From positions 62,001 through 126,000 of the forward strand of contig CAVOKJ010000002.1 in the NCBI GenBank assembly GCA_963696495.1: DNA of 64,000 bases. The letters run 5' to 3'. This DNA is from Bog-756 sp963696495. GTDB taxonomy: Bacteria > Actinomycetota > Acidimicrobiia > Acidimicrobiales > RAAP-2. The stretch's first letter is position 1. Each line of letters starts with the position of its first letter. A program made the translations under genes and the position numbers. A model generated the notes under the pieces. It did no database searches. It was not told the DNA's origin and saw only the letters and a list, made by a program, of their open reading frames with translations. This document shows positions 50,550 through 59,612 of this stretch, one piece after another.

Positions 50550-51350
50550 TCAGACGCCGAGGCTACCCTTCGCCGCCTGCTCGAACACCCGATAGGGGAG
50601 GAGGCGCCTGGCCATGATCCCGATGCGTTCGTCGAACTTGCCCACGGACACGTGACGCGGAGGGCGTTTCGCCTCCAGGACCCGCTGCACGACGGCGGCC
50701 ACGTCCCCGGGTGGTACCCCATCGGCCTCGTCCTTGGCCATGAGCCCGATCGCCTTGTCCACGGCCGCCGCGTATGGGTCGTCGTCCGCGGTTCCCGACG
50801 AGTTGCGCCGTTTCGCTGTGAACTCGGTCTTCACGTTGCCCGGTTCGACCATCGTCACCTGGATGCCGAACGGCGCCACCTCGTAGGCCAGGGCCTCGCC
50901 GAACCCTTCGAGGGCGAACTTGCTGGCGCTGTAGAAGGACTGGAAGGGAAGACTGACCACACCTCCGATGGAGCTCATCAGCACGATCCGCCCGTGACCC
51001 TGTCGGCGCATGACCGGGAGGGCCTGCTGCACCACGCGCACCGCCCCCCAGAAGTTGGTCTCGAGCTGGTCGCGTCCCTCGGCGATCGTCGTCTCCTCGA
51101 CAGGGCCGGCGAGCCCCCACCCGGCGCAGGCCACCAGCGCGTCGAGGCCCTGACGCTCCCCGAGCACCGACTCGAAGCCGGTCCGGACCGACTCGTCGCT
51201 GTCGACGTCCATGACCACGGACGCCCATCCCCCCGAGGAGGTGCCGCGCCGGCTGGACCCGAAGACGTCCCATCCACGTTCGTGCAGCCGATCGGCACAG
51301 GCCTGGCCGATCCCAGCCGAGGCTCCGGTGACGAGCACAGTCCTATCCAT
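50550..51350 (-). CDS. Short-chain dehydrogenase/reductase (SDR)
   Basis: A 266-residue classical SDR: TGASAGIG for NAD(P), the NNAG equivalent CAGWG, Ser of the triad in MSSIGG, and YSASK with Tyr and Lys. Substrate unknown. The start ATG 51350 lies 8 bases inside the kinase stop, so it is co-translated with the two-component pair upstream. Confidence 0.9.
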   Translation of the reverse strand: MDRTVLVTGASAGIGQACADRLHERGWDVFGSSRRGTSSGGWASVVMDVDSDESVRTGFESVLGERQGLDALVACAGWGLAGPVEETTIAEGRDQLETNFWGAVRVVQQALPVMRRQGHGRIVLMSSIGGVVSLPFQSFYSASKFALEGFGEALAYEVAPFGIQVTMVEPGNVKTEFTAKRRNSSGTADDDPYAAAVDKAIGLMAKDEADGVPPGDVAAVVQRVLEAKRPPRHVSVGKFDERIGIMARRLLPYRVFEQAAKGSLGV

Positions 51351-52914
51351 CGGGCTTCCCTTCGTTGGTCGCATCGTCGAGCGCGTGGGGTCCGGCAGCG
51401 TCCGCCCGGTCGCCGCCGACCGGTGGGGACGTGGACGGGGCCGGACCCGCAACGGAGGGTTCCGGCGAGCGGGGGAGCGGGTGGGTGATCTCCGACCCTG
51501 TTGCCTGGGCGGAGGCGGGGCGGAGCCACACCACCATCCTCGTGCCCCGGCCTCCGACGACCGGTGATTCCGCCTGCACCGTCGCACCCATCGCCGTCGC
51601 CAGCTCGGCGACGATGGCAAGACCCAGCCCCAGACCCTTGCGCCGCCCTTCGGCACTGTCGGAACTGAAGTGGCGGTCGAAGACCAAGGGAAGCTCTTCC
51701 GGACGGATGCCGGGTCCGTCATCCATCACCCAGATGGCCGGAAGGGCCCCCGTGCCGTTGGATCCGGCGTGATCGGGCACCGACCCCCGAGGGACGACTG
51801 CGGCAGTTCCGACCGTCACGTGGTGCTCGGCGAACGAGAAGGCGTTCTCGAGCAGATTGGCGACCACCTGGCCGAGCCGGTCGGAGTCGGCCTGGACCCA
51901 CAGCGGTCCCTCCGCCCCCGGTGCGAGCGACAGCGCGACGCCGAGCTCGCCGGCCCGATGCTGGAACCCCTGCACCACCCTCTCGACCACGTCGGCGCCG
52001 TCCACGGGTCGGACGTCGAGGGAGAACCGATCGGCGTCCAGGCGGGCCAGGTCGAGGAGGTCCTGCACGAGGCGCTCGAGACGTCGTGCCTCGGAGCTGA
52101 TCACCCGGGCTGCACCCACGGGGTCATCGGTGGCGCCGTCGATCACCGCTTCGGAATACCCGCGTATCGAGGTGAGGGGGGTGCGCAGTTCGTGGGACAC
52201 CGAGAGCAGGAACTGTCGCTCCTGGTCCCGGGCCCTGACCAGATTGGCGCCCATGGCGTTGATGGAGTCGGCGAGCTGGGAGAACTCGGGCACTTCGTGA
52301 GGGCTGACCCTGACCTTGGCCTCGAGGTCCCCCGAGGCGATGCGGCGGGTGGTGGCCACCGCCGACACGACCGGGCGGGTGAAACGGCGAGCCAGATCGG
52401 CGGCCACCAGAGCGGCGATGGCCAGTCCGATGATCCCCACGAGCCCGAAGTAGAGGAGACCGTTGGCCGGATCGTGGGCCTGGCGGGTGACGACCAGCAC
52501 CGGCACGAATTTCGTGACCCTGTCCACCGGAGTGGGCACCGCCGTGTAGACCAGCAGGGACCGCTTGTGGCCCGAGGTCTGCTCGCCCTTTTGCAGCGCA
52601 GGAACATCGAGCTGCGAGGTCGTGAGACCGGACGGGAGGTGACCGACGATAGCCCCGTTCGGATAGAGGAGGACCACACTGATGCCGGCGAAGTCGCCGG
52701 CCTTGGCGATCAGGTCGATCTGCCTGCGGAAGCTCGCCCTCGTGATGACCTCGTTCGTCGAGAAGTTCTTCGAGATCGCCTGGGCTTCTCCGTTCAGTTC
52801 GTGCTGTGCGGTGGAGATGGCGGCGCGGCGGATGAAGAAGTAGCTCGTGACCGTGGTGACCAGGAGCGTGCCGGCCACCAGCAGCAGGATGGCGATGGTG
52901 AGTCGACGTCTCAT
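51343..52914 (-). CDS. Sensor histidine kinase
   Basis: A 523-residue membrane kinase with TM1 (about 6-28), an extracytoplasmic domain of about 120 residues resembling a PAS/CHASE-type sensor (IAKAGDFAGISVVLLYPNG), TM2 (about 150-170), HAMP (RPVVSAVATTRRIASGDLE), HisKA box SVSHELRTPLTS, and an HATPase_c domain (NLLENAFSFAE; DDGPGIR; GLGLGLAI). A 60-residue disordered tail follows. It overlaps the regulator (ATGA) and the SDR. Confidence 0.93.
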   Translation of the reverse strand: MRRRLTIAILLLVAGTLLVTTVTSYFFIRRAAISTAQHELNGEAQAISKNFSTNEVITRASFRRQIDLIAKAGDFAGISVVLLYPNGAIVGHLPSGLTTSQLDVPALQKGEQTSGHKRSLLVYTAVPTPVDRVTKFVPVLVVTRQAHDPANGLLYFGLVGIIGLAIAALVAADLARRFTRPVVSAVATTRRIASGDLEAKVRVSPHEVPEFSQLADSINAMGANLVRARDQERQFLLSVSHELRTPLTSIRGYSEAVIDGATDDPVGAARVISSEARRLERLVQDLLDLARLDADRFSLDVRPVDGADVVERVVQGFQHRAGELGVALSLAPGAEGPLWVQADSDRLGQVVANLLENAFSFAEHHVTVGTAAVVPRGSVPDHAGSNGTGALPAIWVMDDGPGIRPEELPLVFDRHFSSDSAEGRRKGLGLGLAIVAELATAMGATVQAESPVVGGRGTRMVVWLRPASAQATGSEITHPLPRSPEPSVAGPAPSTSPPVGGDRADAAGPHALDDATNEGKPDG

Positions 52915-53651
52915 CCCAACCGGTAGCCGACGCCCCAGACCGTGGCCAGAGGGAGGTCGGCACCTAACTTCTTCCGCAATTGGCGCACGTGGACGTCGAC
53001 GGTGCGCTCGTCCCCGTACCAATCGGGGCCCCACACCCCGTTGAGCAGCTGTCGGCGCGAGAGGGCGAGCCCGGAGTTGGACACGAGGTAGGCCAGCAGG
53101 TCGAATTCACGGGTGGCCAAGGCAACCACGGTTCCGTCCACCTTGACCTCGCGGCGGCCCAGGTCGATCTCGATCGCACCGAGCATCGTGACGCCGCTGG
53201 CCCCGCCCGCCTCGGGAGGGGCGCTTCGGCGCAGGATGGCGTGAACCCTGGCGACGAGCTCACGGGCGGAGAAGGGCTTCGTCACGTAGTCGTCGGCACC
53301 CAGTTCCAGGCCGAGGACCCGGTCCACCTCGTCGTCCCGCGCACTCAGGATGAGAACGGGGACCGCCCCGTCCGTCGGGCCGGTCGCCGGACCTTCGTCC
53401 GTCCTACGACCGACGCCGGCGCCCGTCGACGCCCGCAGTCGGCGACAGACGTCGAAGCCGTCGAGCCCCCCCGGGAGTCCGACATCGACGATGACCAGTT
53501 TCGGATGCTCGCGCTTCACGAGCGCCAGCCCGGTCTCTCCGTCCTCGGCCTGCAGGACTCGGAATCCGTCTCGACGCAGGTACATGGCCACCAGATCGGA
53601 GATGTTGTGGTCGTCCTCGATGACGACCAGGGTCTCTTCGCCAACCGTCAT
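52911..53651 (-). CDS. OmpR-family response regulator
   Basis: A 246-residue partner of the kinase after it. REC Asp56 in VIVDVGLPG and Lys125 in VTKPFS; winged helix with TREFDLLAYLVSNSG and VHVRQLRKKLG. The REC domain carries an insertion of about 18 residues between the third helix and fourth strand (STGAGVGRRTDEGPATGPTDG region). ATG 53651 is chosen because a CAGGCT box lies seven bases before it; an in-frame ATG 53668 is possible. Confidence 0.9.
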   Translation of the reverse strand: MTVGEETLVVIEDDHNISDLVAMYLRRDGFRVLQAEDGETGLALVKREHPKLVIVDVGLPGGLDGFDVCRRLRASTGAGVGRRTDEGPATGPTDGAVPVLILSARDDEVDRVLGLELGADDYVTKPFSARELVARVHAILRRSAPPEAGGASGVTMLGAIEIDLGRREVKVDGTVVALATREFDLLAYLVSNSGLALSRRQLLNGVWGPDWYGDERTVDVHVRQLRKKLGADLPLATVWGVGYRLG

Positions 53652-53776
53652 GAAGGACAGCCTGACATCCATCGGACTGCAGCGCCCGACATGGTTAGGG
53701 AAGTGTGAGGTGGGCCGGCGGAGGACGGTTGCCCCGAGATGCATCGCCGGCTCCGCGGCGACCGGCCGATCCGCTG

Positions 53777-53795
53777 TCACACCGTTGTGGTGTGA
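53777..53795. promoter_or_regulatory. Palindrome near the HNH gene start
   Basis: TCACACC, five bases (GTTGT), then GGTGTGA, a 7-base inverted repeat ending 7 bases before the GTG start and overlapping the weak box TGTGAT (53791-53796). Shape and position fit a repressor operator, but it is not shown. Confidence 0.35.
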
Positions 53796-53802
53796 TCGCT
53801 CC

Positions 53803-55437
53803 GTGGCCACGATCATCGAGAGGACCGAGCGGCACGGCGGCGACGGACAAGCGGCCGACGGTGTCCTTGGTGCCGTTGCTGTCATGGGCTCCGTCGGCAC
53901 TGGACTCGGCGGCGGTGTCACCTGGGGGGATGCCGTGGAGTCCGCCCTCGGGTTGGTGTCCCCGGTCCTGTTGGAACTGGACCCGGCCCGACTGACCGGT
54001 GGGGACGCCGTGTCCCTCTACGTGTCGATGGTGGCCCTGGAGCGCCTGGTGGTCGCCGCCAAGACCCTGTTGGCCCCGCGGATCGACGTGTCGGGGGTGT
54101 GGCGGGACAGCGGTCACCGGAACGCCTCGGCCCTCCTCGCCGAGCTCGAGGGGATCGCCCCGGGCCATGCCCGCGCCACCCTGGAGGTCGGCCGCCGGTT
54201 GGAGCAGCTGCCGGGGACCGAGGAGGTCCTGCGCCACGGCGCCCTCTCGGCGCCCAAGGTCGCCGAGCTGACCGGGGCCGGCGTCCTCGACCCGAACCGG
54301 GAGACCGACCTGTTGTCGGGCGCTCCGGACGAGCCCTTCCAGCGGGTGCGGGAGCGATGCCAGCGATCCCGGGCCACCTCGGCCACGAAGGACCCGATCG
54401 ACACGGTGCGCAAGATCCGGGCTGACCGCCACTTCTCCTGGTGGACCGATCCTGACGGGGCCTTCTGTTACCAGGGCCGGGACACTGCCGACCGGGGGGC
54501 CGCCCTTCGCTCTCACGTCGGGTCGCTGGCCACACGGCTCGGCCGCATGGGGCGGACCGAGGGCGGCCCGCCACCCGAGCCCGAGCGGGCACTGCGGGCG
54601 GACGCCCTGTTCGCCCTGGTCACCGGAGACCGACCCGACCCGGCCGGAACCGTCGTGGACGGACGCTCCCCCGACGGGCTCCACCACGACGCCGGGACCG
54701 GGTCGGGAGGGGACGAACCCATCGGCGATCGAGACGGTGGGCAAGGCCCTGCTCCCAGCGGCGGGTCCGCCCACCGTCGCCGGTCACAACTGATCGATCC
54801 CGGCCGGGATCCCGATCTCGATCCCGACGTCGATCCTCAGCTGTCCGGGCCGCCCGGTGGGGACGGAGACCGGACGCTCGAACCATTTTCCCACTCAATG
54901 CACCTGATCGACCGGCCCCCGGCCTGCTCGGTGGTGGTCCGGGTCGATCTGGCCGCCCTCCTGCGTGGCACCGCCCTGCCGGGCGAACTCTGCGAGATCG
55001 ACGGCCAGGGGCCGATCCCGGTACCCATGGCCCGGTCCATGGCCGATGACTCGTTCCTGCGGTTCGTATTCCACGAGGCGGGCGACATCAGATCCGTCTC
55101 CCACTTCGGACGGACCATCAACCGCCACCTCCGCACCGCCCTGGTCCACCGGGACACCACCTGTGTGGTGCCCGGCTGCGGTGTGGCCTTCGGACTGGAG
55201 ATCGACCACATCGTCCCCTTCGCCGAGCACGGCCCGACGACGCTCGACAACCTCGCCCTGCTCTGCCACCACCACCACTTCCTCAAGACCTACGAAGGAT
55301 GGGACCTCGCCAGGGCGGGCACCCGTCCCGACGGCACGCCGGAGTGGAGCTTCTGCCCACCGGTCCCCTTCGGGCAGGAGCCCGGGCTCGGCATCGACAC
55401 GCCCGAGGGACGACGGGACCTGCACCAGGACGAGTGA
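53803..55437 (+). CDS. DUF222-HNH endonuclease-domain protein
   Basis: A 544-residue protein with an N-terminal DUF222 domain (about 60-330, VSMVALERLVVAAK, GHARATLEVGRRL) and a C-terminal HNH motif (CVVPGCGVAFGLEIDHIVPFA...LALLCHHHH). It is of the family found in many copies in Actinobacteria (13E12-type). DNA cleavage is likely but unproven. The middle is low complexity (Asp/Gly/Pro-rich, residues 300-360). GTG 53803 is a probable start; other in-frame starts exist. It stands alone, as mobile or selfish genes often do. Confidence 0.85.
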   Translation: MATIIERTERHGGDGQAADGVLGAVAVMGSVGTGLGGGVTWGDAVESALGLVSPVLLELDPARLTGGDAVSLYVSMVALERLVVAAKTLLAPRIDVSGVWRDSGHRNASALLAELEGIAPGHARATLEVGRRLEQLPGTEEVLRHGALSAPKVAELTGAGVLDPNRETDLLSGAPDEPFQRVRERCQRSRATSATKDPIDTVRKIRADRHFSWWTDPDGAFCYQGRDTADRGAALRSHVGSLATRLGRMGRTEGGPPPEPERALRADALFALVTGDRPDPAGTVVDGRSPDGLHHDAGTGSGGDEPIGDRDGGQGPAPSGGSAHRRRSQLIDPGRDPDLDPDVDPQLSGPPGGDGDRTLEPFSHSMHLIDRPPACSVVVRVDLAALLRGTALPGELCEIDGQGPIPVPMARSMADDSFLRFVFHEAGDIRSVSHFGRTINRHLRTALVHRDTTCVVPGCGVAFGLEIDHIVPFAEHGPTTLDNLALLCHHHHFLKTYEGWDLARAGTRPDGTPEWSFCPPVPFGQEPGLGIDTPEGRRDLHQDE

Positions 55438-55740
55438 CCGGACCCCACCATCGGGGGTGGTCGCAGCCGACCGCGCCGGGAAACCATGCAGGGAAACCTC
55501 GCAGGGAACCATGAGGTCGGACAGGGAGGTGCAGGAAGCATCGGACGGGATGCACTGCGGGAAGGAAGAGATGGCGGCGGGAGAAGCGTCGGATGGGCGT
55601 CACGCTGGCTCCGGGAACTTCCTGGTGGGGTGGCCGTGACGCCCACCATCGCCGTGTGCAGTACGGGTCTCGATTGACATGCCCACCGATTCCGTCGAAC
55701 ATTGCACTATCGACAATGGGGGGCGGTTGGGGGTGCTGGC
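55438..55740 (+). other. 303-base gap with a putative promoter
   Basis: The gap has direct repeats (GCAGGGAAAC type near 55490). I see no convincing coding frame; the small frames through it lack GC-rich third positions. A -35/-10 pair is listed separately. Confidence 0.5.
55674..55702 (+). promoter_or_regulatory. Putative sigma70-type promoter of the pentapeptide gene
   Basis: TTGACA (55674-55679), a perfect -35 consensus, is followed after 17 bases by GAACAT (55697-55702) as a weak -10. It lies about 40 bases before ATG 55741, so this gene would have a leader, unlike the leaderless genes around it. Confidence 0.4.
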
Positions 55741-56637
55741 ATGGTTCCAGCAATGCGGTCGGCCGAAACACCGAGCCGCGGTCCACGCGGCGCAGTCCTG
55801 CGTGGCGGAAGGAAAGCGCTCGCCCTCGGAACTCCGGCCCTGTTGGTCGCAGTCCTGCTGATCGGATACGCCGGCGGCCCGGCCGCAGCCGCCAGGGCCC
55901 CGCGGGTCAAGAAGCCTGGTGCCCCGACGGGCGTGGTTGCCCTGCCCATCGAGGGCGGAGCGACGGTCTCCTGGGACGCGCCACTCTCCGACGGTGGGTC
56001 GGCCATCACCGGCTATGTGGTGCTCGTCGCCTCCAAGCTGCACTGCACGACATCGGCGACCACCTGCACCATCACCGGGTTCAAGGACGGGAAGACCTAT
56101 TCGGTCAACGTCCGGGCCGTCAACAGCGTCGGTGAGGGCAAGAACTCGTCGGTGGTCAAGTTCACGGCGGGGCAGTCCCAGAACTGTGCGAACTTCGTAC
56201 CTGATGCCAATCTTCGGTACTGCGACTTCCACAACGCCGACCTCGCCGGGATCGACATCCCCGGTGCCGACCTGACCGGGGCCAAGCTGGACGGCGCCAA
56301 CCTCTCCGGTGCGGACCTGGCGGGAGTCCAGTTCGGAGGAGAGGCCCAGTCCAACGGCGAGGACCTGACCGGCGTCAACTTCGCGTCAGCCGACCTGACG
56401 GGGGCCGACCTGGACAAGACCTACCTCTACACGACGAGCTTCAACGGGGCCGACCTGGCCAACGCCACCTTCGACGGCGCACGGGTCATCACCGTCGACT
56501 TCTCCGATGCCGTGCTCACCGGCGCCGACCTCAGTGCCGCGGAGCTCATCAACAACGACACCTGGTCGAACACCACGTGTCCCGACGGGACCAACAGCAA
56601 CTCCGACGGCGGTACGTGCGTGGACAACCTCGGCTGA
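55741..56637 (+). CDS. Secreted fibronectin-III and pentapeptide-repeat protein
   Basis: A 298-residue exported protein. It has a signal sequence (about 24-50, LALGTPALLVAVLLIGYAGG then AAA), an Fn3 domain (about 56-140, GAPTGVVALPIEGGATVSWDAP; TYSVNVRAVNSVGEG), and about ten pentapeptide repeats of A-D/N-L-x-G/x form (about 155-275, NLSGADLAGVQF). Pentapeptide stretches form a right-handed beta-helix. Cys pairs in the middle and C terminus suggest disulfide bonds. Function unknown. ATG 55741 or 55753; a longer frame from 55702 is possible. Confidence 0.8.
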   Translation: MVPAMRSAETPSRGPRGAVLRGGRKALALGTPALLVAVLLIGYAGGPAAAARAPRVKKPGAPTGVVALPIEGGATVSWDAPLSDGGSAITGYVVLVASKLHCTTSATTCTITGFKDGKTYSVNVRAVNSVGEGKNSSVVKFTAGQSQNCANFVPDANLRYCDFHNADLAGIDIPGADLTGAKLDGANLSGADLAGVQFGGEAQSNGEDLTGVNFASADLTGADLDKTYLYTTSFNGADLANATFDGARVITVDFSDAVLTGADLSAAELINNDTWSNTTCPDGTNSNSDGGTCVDNLG

Positions 56638-56818
56638 GGCCACCGGGCTCACGGGCACCACAAAGGCGCTCTGCACCGGCGGTGACATCGGTGGCGGCGC
56701 CCCGGTGCCACCTCGGGCGCCGGGGCCCGCCGTGACCCCCCGGGTCCAGGATGCGCCATCGGGCCCATCGGGCCCATCAGTGCGGACCGGGGGAGCCGGG
56801 GGCGGAGACCCCGGTTGG

Positions 56819-56824
56819 TAGGAT
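56819..56824 (+). promoter_or_regulatory. -10 box of trpC
   Basis: TAGGAT lies nine bases before ATG 56834. The 196-base gap before it holds only a short direct repeat (GGGCCCATC twice, about 56761-56777); no Trp-rich leader peptide is seen. Confidence 0.4.
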
Positions 56825-56833
56825 CCTCACGTC

Positions 56834-57640
56834 ATGCCCACCTATCTGGACACCATCATCGACGCGCACCGGAGCCGGGCGGCCAACGACGGACGAGAGC
56901 TCGCTGAGCTCGTCGACCGTGCGGGCCGGTCGCCGCAGGTGCGTCCCTTCGTCGAGGCCCTCCGTCATGCCTACGACGCCCGGGGCATGGCGGTGGTGTC
57001 CGAGATCAAGCGGCGGTCCCCGTCCAAGGGCGATCTCGACCCCGGTCTCGATCCCGCCGAGGTCGCCGCCGACTACCAGGCCGGGGGAGCGGCATGCCTC
57101 TCCGTCCTGACCGATGAGGAGTTCTTCGGCGGCAGTGCCCAGGATCTGCGCACGGCCCGGAACGCGTGCTCACTCCCCGTGTTGCGTAAGGACTTCACCG
57201 TCAGTGCCCTCGACGTCTGCGACGCCCGGATCATGGGCGCGGACGCAGTGCTGCTCATCGCTGCGGCGCTGACCGACGCCGAGCTCGGTGCCTTCCATGA
57301 CCTCGCCACCGAGCTCTCGATGAGCGCACTCGTCGAGGTGCACGACGAACTCGAGCTGAAGCGCGCCCTCGAGGTCGGTGCCCAGCTCGTCGGGGTCAAC
57401 CAGCGGGACCTGCACACCTTCGAGGTCGACTCCGGACGGGCGCTGGGGCTGGGCACGAGGATCCCACCCGACGTCGTCGCCGTCGCCGAGTCGGGCATCC
57501 ACACCCGGGACGACGTCTCGGCCCTCGCCGCCGCCGGGTACCGGGCCGTCCTGGTGGGGGAGGCGCTGGTCCGCTCGGGTGACCGCCGGGCTGCGGTCGC
57601 CGGACTCCTGGGCTCCGATCGGTCAGGCACCGATCGATGA
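56834..57640 (+). CDS. trpC: Indole-3-glycerol phosphate synthase
   Basis: A 268-residue TIM-barrel enzyme closing the indole ring. Visible are VVSEIKRRSPSKGDL (catalytic Lys and substrate site), FFGGSAQDL, LRKDFTV, and GVNQRDLHTFEVD, VAESGI. It does not carry a fused TrpF domain. The stop overlaps trpF (ATGA). First gene of trpCFBA. Confidence 0.95.
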   Translation: MPTYLDTIIDAHRSRAANDGRELAELVDRAGRSPQVRPFVEALRHAYDARGMAVVSEIKRRSPSKGDLDPGLDPAEVAADYQAGGAACLSVLTDEEFFGGSAQDLRTARNACSLPVLRKDFTVSALDVCDARIMGADAVLLIAAALTDAELGAFHDLATELSMSALVEVHDELELKRALEVGAQLVGVNQRDLHTFEVDSGRALGLGTRIPPDVVAVAESGIHTRDDVSALAAAGYRAVLVGEALVRSGDRRAAVAGLLGSDRSGTDR

Positions 57641-58428
57641 CGTTCTTCGACGTCGACGAGGAGGAGGACCCCGACGCGGTCTTCATCAAGATCTGCGGGA
57701 TCACGACAGAGGCCGATGCCCTGCTCGCCGTCGGGATGGGCGCGTCTGCCGTCGGATTCGTCTTCGCCCCCTCGCCGCGTCAGATGGCACCGACGGTGGT
57801 GGCCGACATCGTCAAGCGCCTGCCCCACGGAATCGTCACGGTGGGCGTCTTCCGGGACGAGGCGCCCCAACGGGTGATCGACATCGCCAACCACATCGGC
57901 CTCGGGGCCGTCCAACTGCACGGCGTCGAGTCGATCGACGACACCAAGTGGGTGGCCAGCCGGGCGGCGTTGACCATCAAGGCGTTCCCCGCCGGTCACC
58001 GCAACATCGATCGCTTCAGCGAGTACGGCGCCGAGCTGCTCCTGATCGACGGGGCCAATCCCGGCTCGGGTGAGCTCTTCGACTGGCGGCTGGCCGAGGG
58101 GGTCCTCGATCCCCGGCGCCTGATCGTCTCGGGTGGCCTGCGCCCCGAGAACGTCGGTGCGGCCATCGAGCACCTCCAGCCCTGGGGTGTCGACGTCGCC
58201 AGCGGCGTGGAGGCCTCACCCGGGGTCAAGGATCCCGGGAAGCTGCGGGACTTCATCGCCGCGGCCCGCACCGCGGCGAGGGCGGTGGCGCGGTCGAGGG
58301 GCGCCTCCCGATCGGACCAGGCGGACCGCACCGGAACCCGTTCCGACAACGGCCCGGCTGCCGGGGGCTCGCCGTCCGTCGCCGACGAGGACGGGTCCCG
58401 ACTGTTCGACTGGCAGCGGGACTCATGA
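57637..58428 (+). CDS. trpF: Phosphoribosylanthranilate isomerase
   Basis: A 263-residue enzyme. Catalytic Cys20 is in IKICGIT and Asp in GVDVASGVE; LLIDGANPGSGELFDW marks the anthranilate/phosphate site. A 50-residue tail (Arg/Asp/Ser-rich) extends past the barrel. Its presence beside a normal hisA is notable, as most Actinobacteria lack trpF and use PriA. Overlaps trpC and trpB by 4 bases each. Confidence 0.94.
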   Translation: MTFFDVDEEEDPDAVFIKICGITTEADALLAVGMGASAVGFVFAPSPRQMAPTVVADIVKRLPHGIVTVGVFRDEAPQRVIDIANHIGLGAVQLHGVESIDDTKWVASRAALTIKAFPAGHRNIDRFSEYGAELLLIDGANPGSGELFDWRLAEGVLDPRRLIVSGGLRPENVGAAIEHLQPWGVDVASGVEASPGVKDPGKLRDFIAAARTAARAVARSRGASRSDQADRTGTRSDNGPAAGGSPSVADEDGSRLFDWQRDS

Positions 58429-59612
58429 CCGCCGAGATCATGGGTGATCCCGGACCCACCGGTCGGTTCGGGCAGTTCGGCGGCCGGTTCGTCCCCGAGT
58501 CGCTGGTCCCAGCGTGCCTGGAGCTGGAAGAGGCGTTCCGGACGGCATGGGCGGACAAGGACTTCCACGACGAACTCGACGGGATTCTTCGGACCTACGG
58601 CGGACGACCCACACCGGTCACCGACTGTCGCCGACTGTCCGAGGAACTCGGCGTGCGGGTGCTGCTCAAGCGGGAGGACCTCGCCCACACGGGCTCGCAC
58701 AAGCTCAACAACGTGATCGGCCAGGGGCTGCTCGCCCGCCGGATGGGGAAGCGACGGCTGATCGCCGAGACGGGCGCCGGGCAGCACGGCGTGGCCACCG
58801 CCACCGCGGCCGCCCTCTTCGGCATGGAGTGCCAGGTCTACATGGGTGAGGTGGACACCCGACGCCAGGAGCTCAACGTGTTCCGCATGGAGCTGCTCGG
58901 TGCCGAGGTGCGTCCGGTGTCCAGCGGGAGCCGGACCCTGAAGGACGCGGTCAACGAGGCGCTCCGTGACTGGGTCGCCTCGGTGGCCGACACCCACTAC
59001 TGCCTGGGTTCGGTGATGGGCCCCCACCCGTACCCGTGGATGGTCCGCGAGTTCCAGCGGGTGATCGGGGACGAGGCGCGGGAGCAGTGCCGCTCACTGC
59101 TCGCCGGTGGCGACCCCGACCTGGTGGTGGCGTGTGCCGGGGGCGGCTCCAATGCCGCCGGCATCTTCGCCGGCTTCGCCGATGCGACCGACGCGCAGCT
59201 GGTGGCGGTGGAGGCCGAAGGCGGCGCATCGATGACCACGGGCACGCCGGGCGTGCTCCACGGCATGCGCAGCGCACTGATCCAGAACGAGGAGGGCCAG
59301 ATCCTCGAGGCCCATTCGATCTCGGCCGGGTTGGACTACCCGGGCATCGGCCCGGAGCATGCACACCTCGGGGAGATCGGTCGGGCCAGCTACGAATCGG
59401 CCGACGACGTGCACGTCCTCGAGGCCTTCCAACGACTGGCCCACACCGAGGGCATCATTCCCGCCCTCGAGTCGGCCCACGCCCTGGCCTGGGTGATCAG
59501 CCGCGCCGGGAGCGATCGGCTGCCGCCCGGGTCGACGGTCCTCGTGAACCTGTCCGGTCGCGGCGACAAGGACGTGGCCCAGGTCCGCGACCTCCTGAGG
59601 GGGACGTCGTGA
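58425..59612 (+). CDS. trpB: Tryptophan synthase beta subunit
   Basis: A 395-residue PLP enzyme joining indole and serine. PLP Lys93 in HTGSHKLNNV, RLIAETGAGQHGVATA, VACAGGGSNAAGIF, and EGIIPALESAHAL. The N-terminal GRFGQFGGRFVPESL is typical of TrpB1. ATG overlaps the trpF stop. Confidence 0.96.
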   Translation: MTAEIMGDPGPTGRFGQFGGRFVPESLVPACLELEEAFRTAWADKDFHDELDGILRTYGGRPTPVTDCRRLSEELGVRVLLKREDLAHTGSHKLNNVIGQGLLARRMGKRRLIAETGAGQHGVATATAAALFGMECQVYMGEVDTRRQELNVFRMELLGAEVRPVSSGSRTLKDAVNEALRDWVASVADTHYCLGSVMGPHPYPWMVREFQRVIGDEAREQCRSLLAGGDPDLVVACAGGGSNAAGIFAGFADATDAQLVAVEAEGGASMTTGTPGVLHGMRSALIQNEEGQILEAHSISAGLDYPGIGPEHAHLGEIGRASYESADDVHVLEAFQRLAHTEGIIPALESAHALAWVISRAGSDRLPPGSTVLVNLSGRGDKDVAQVRDLLRGTS

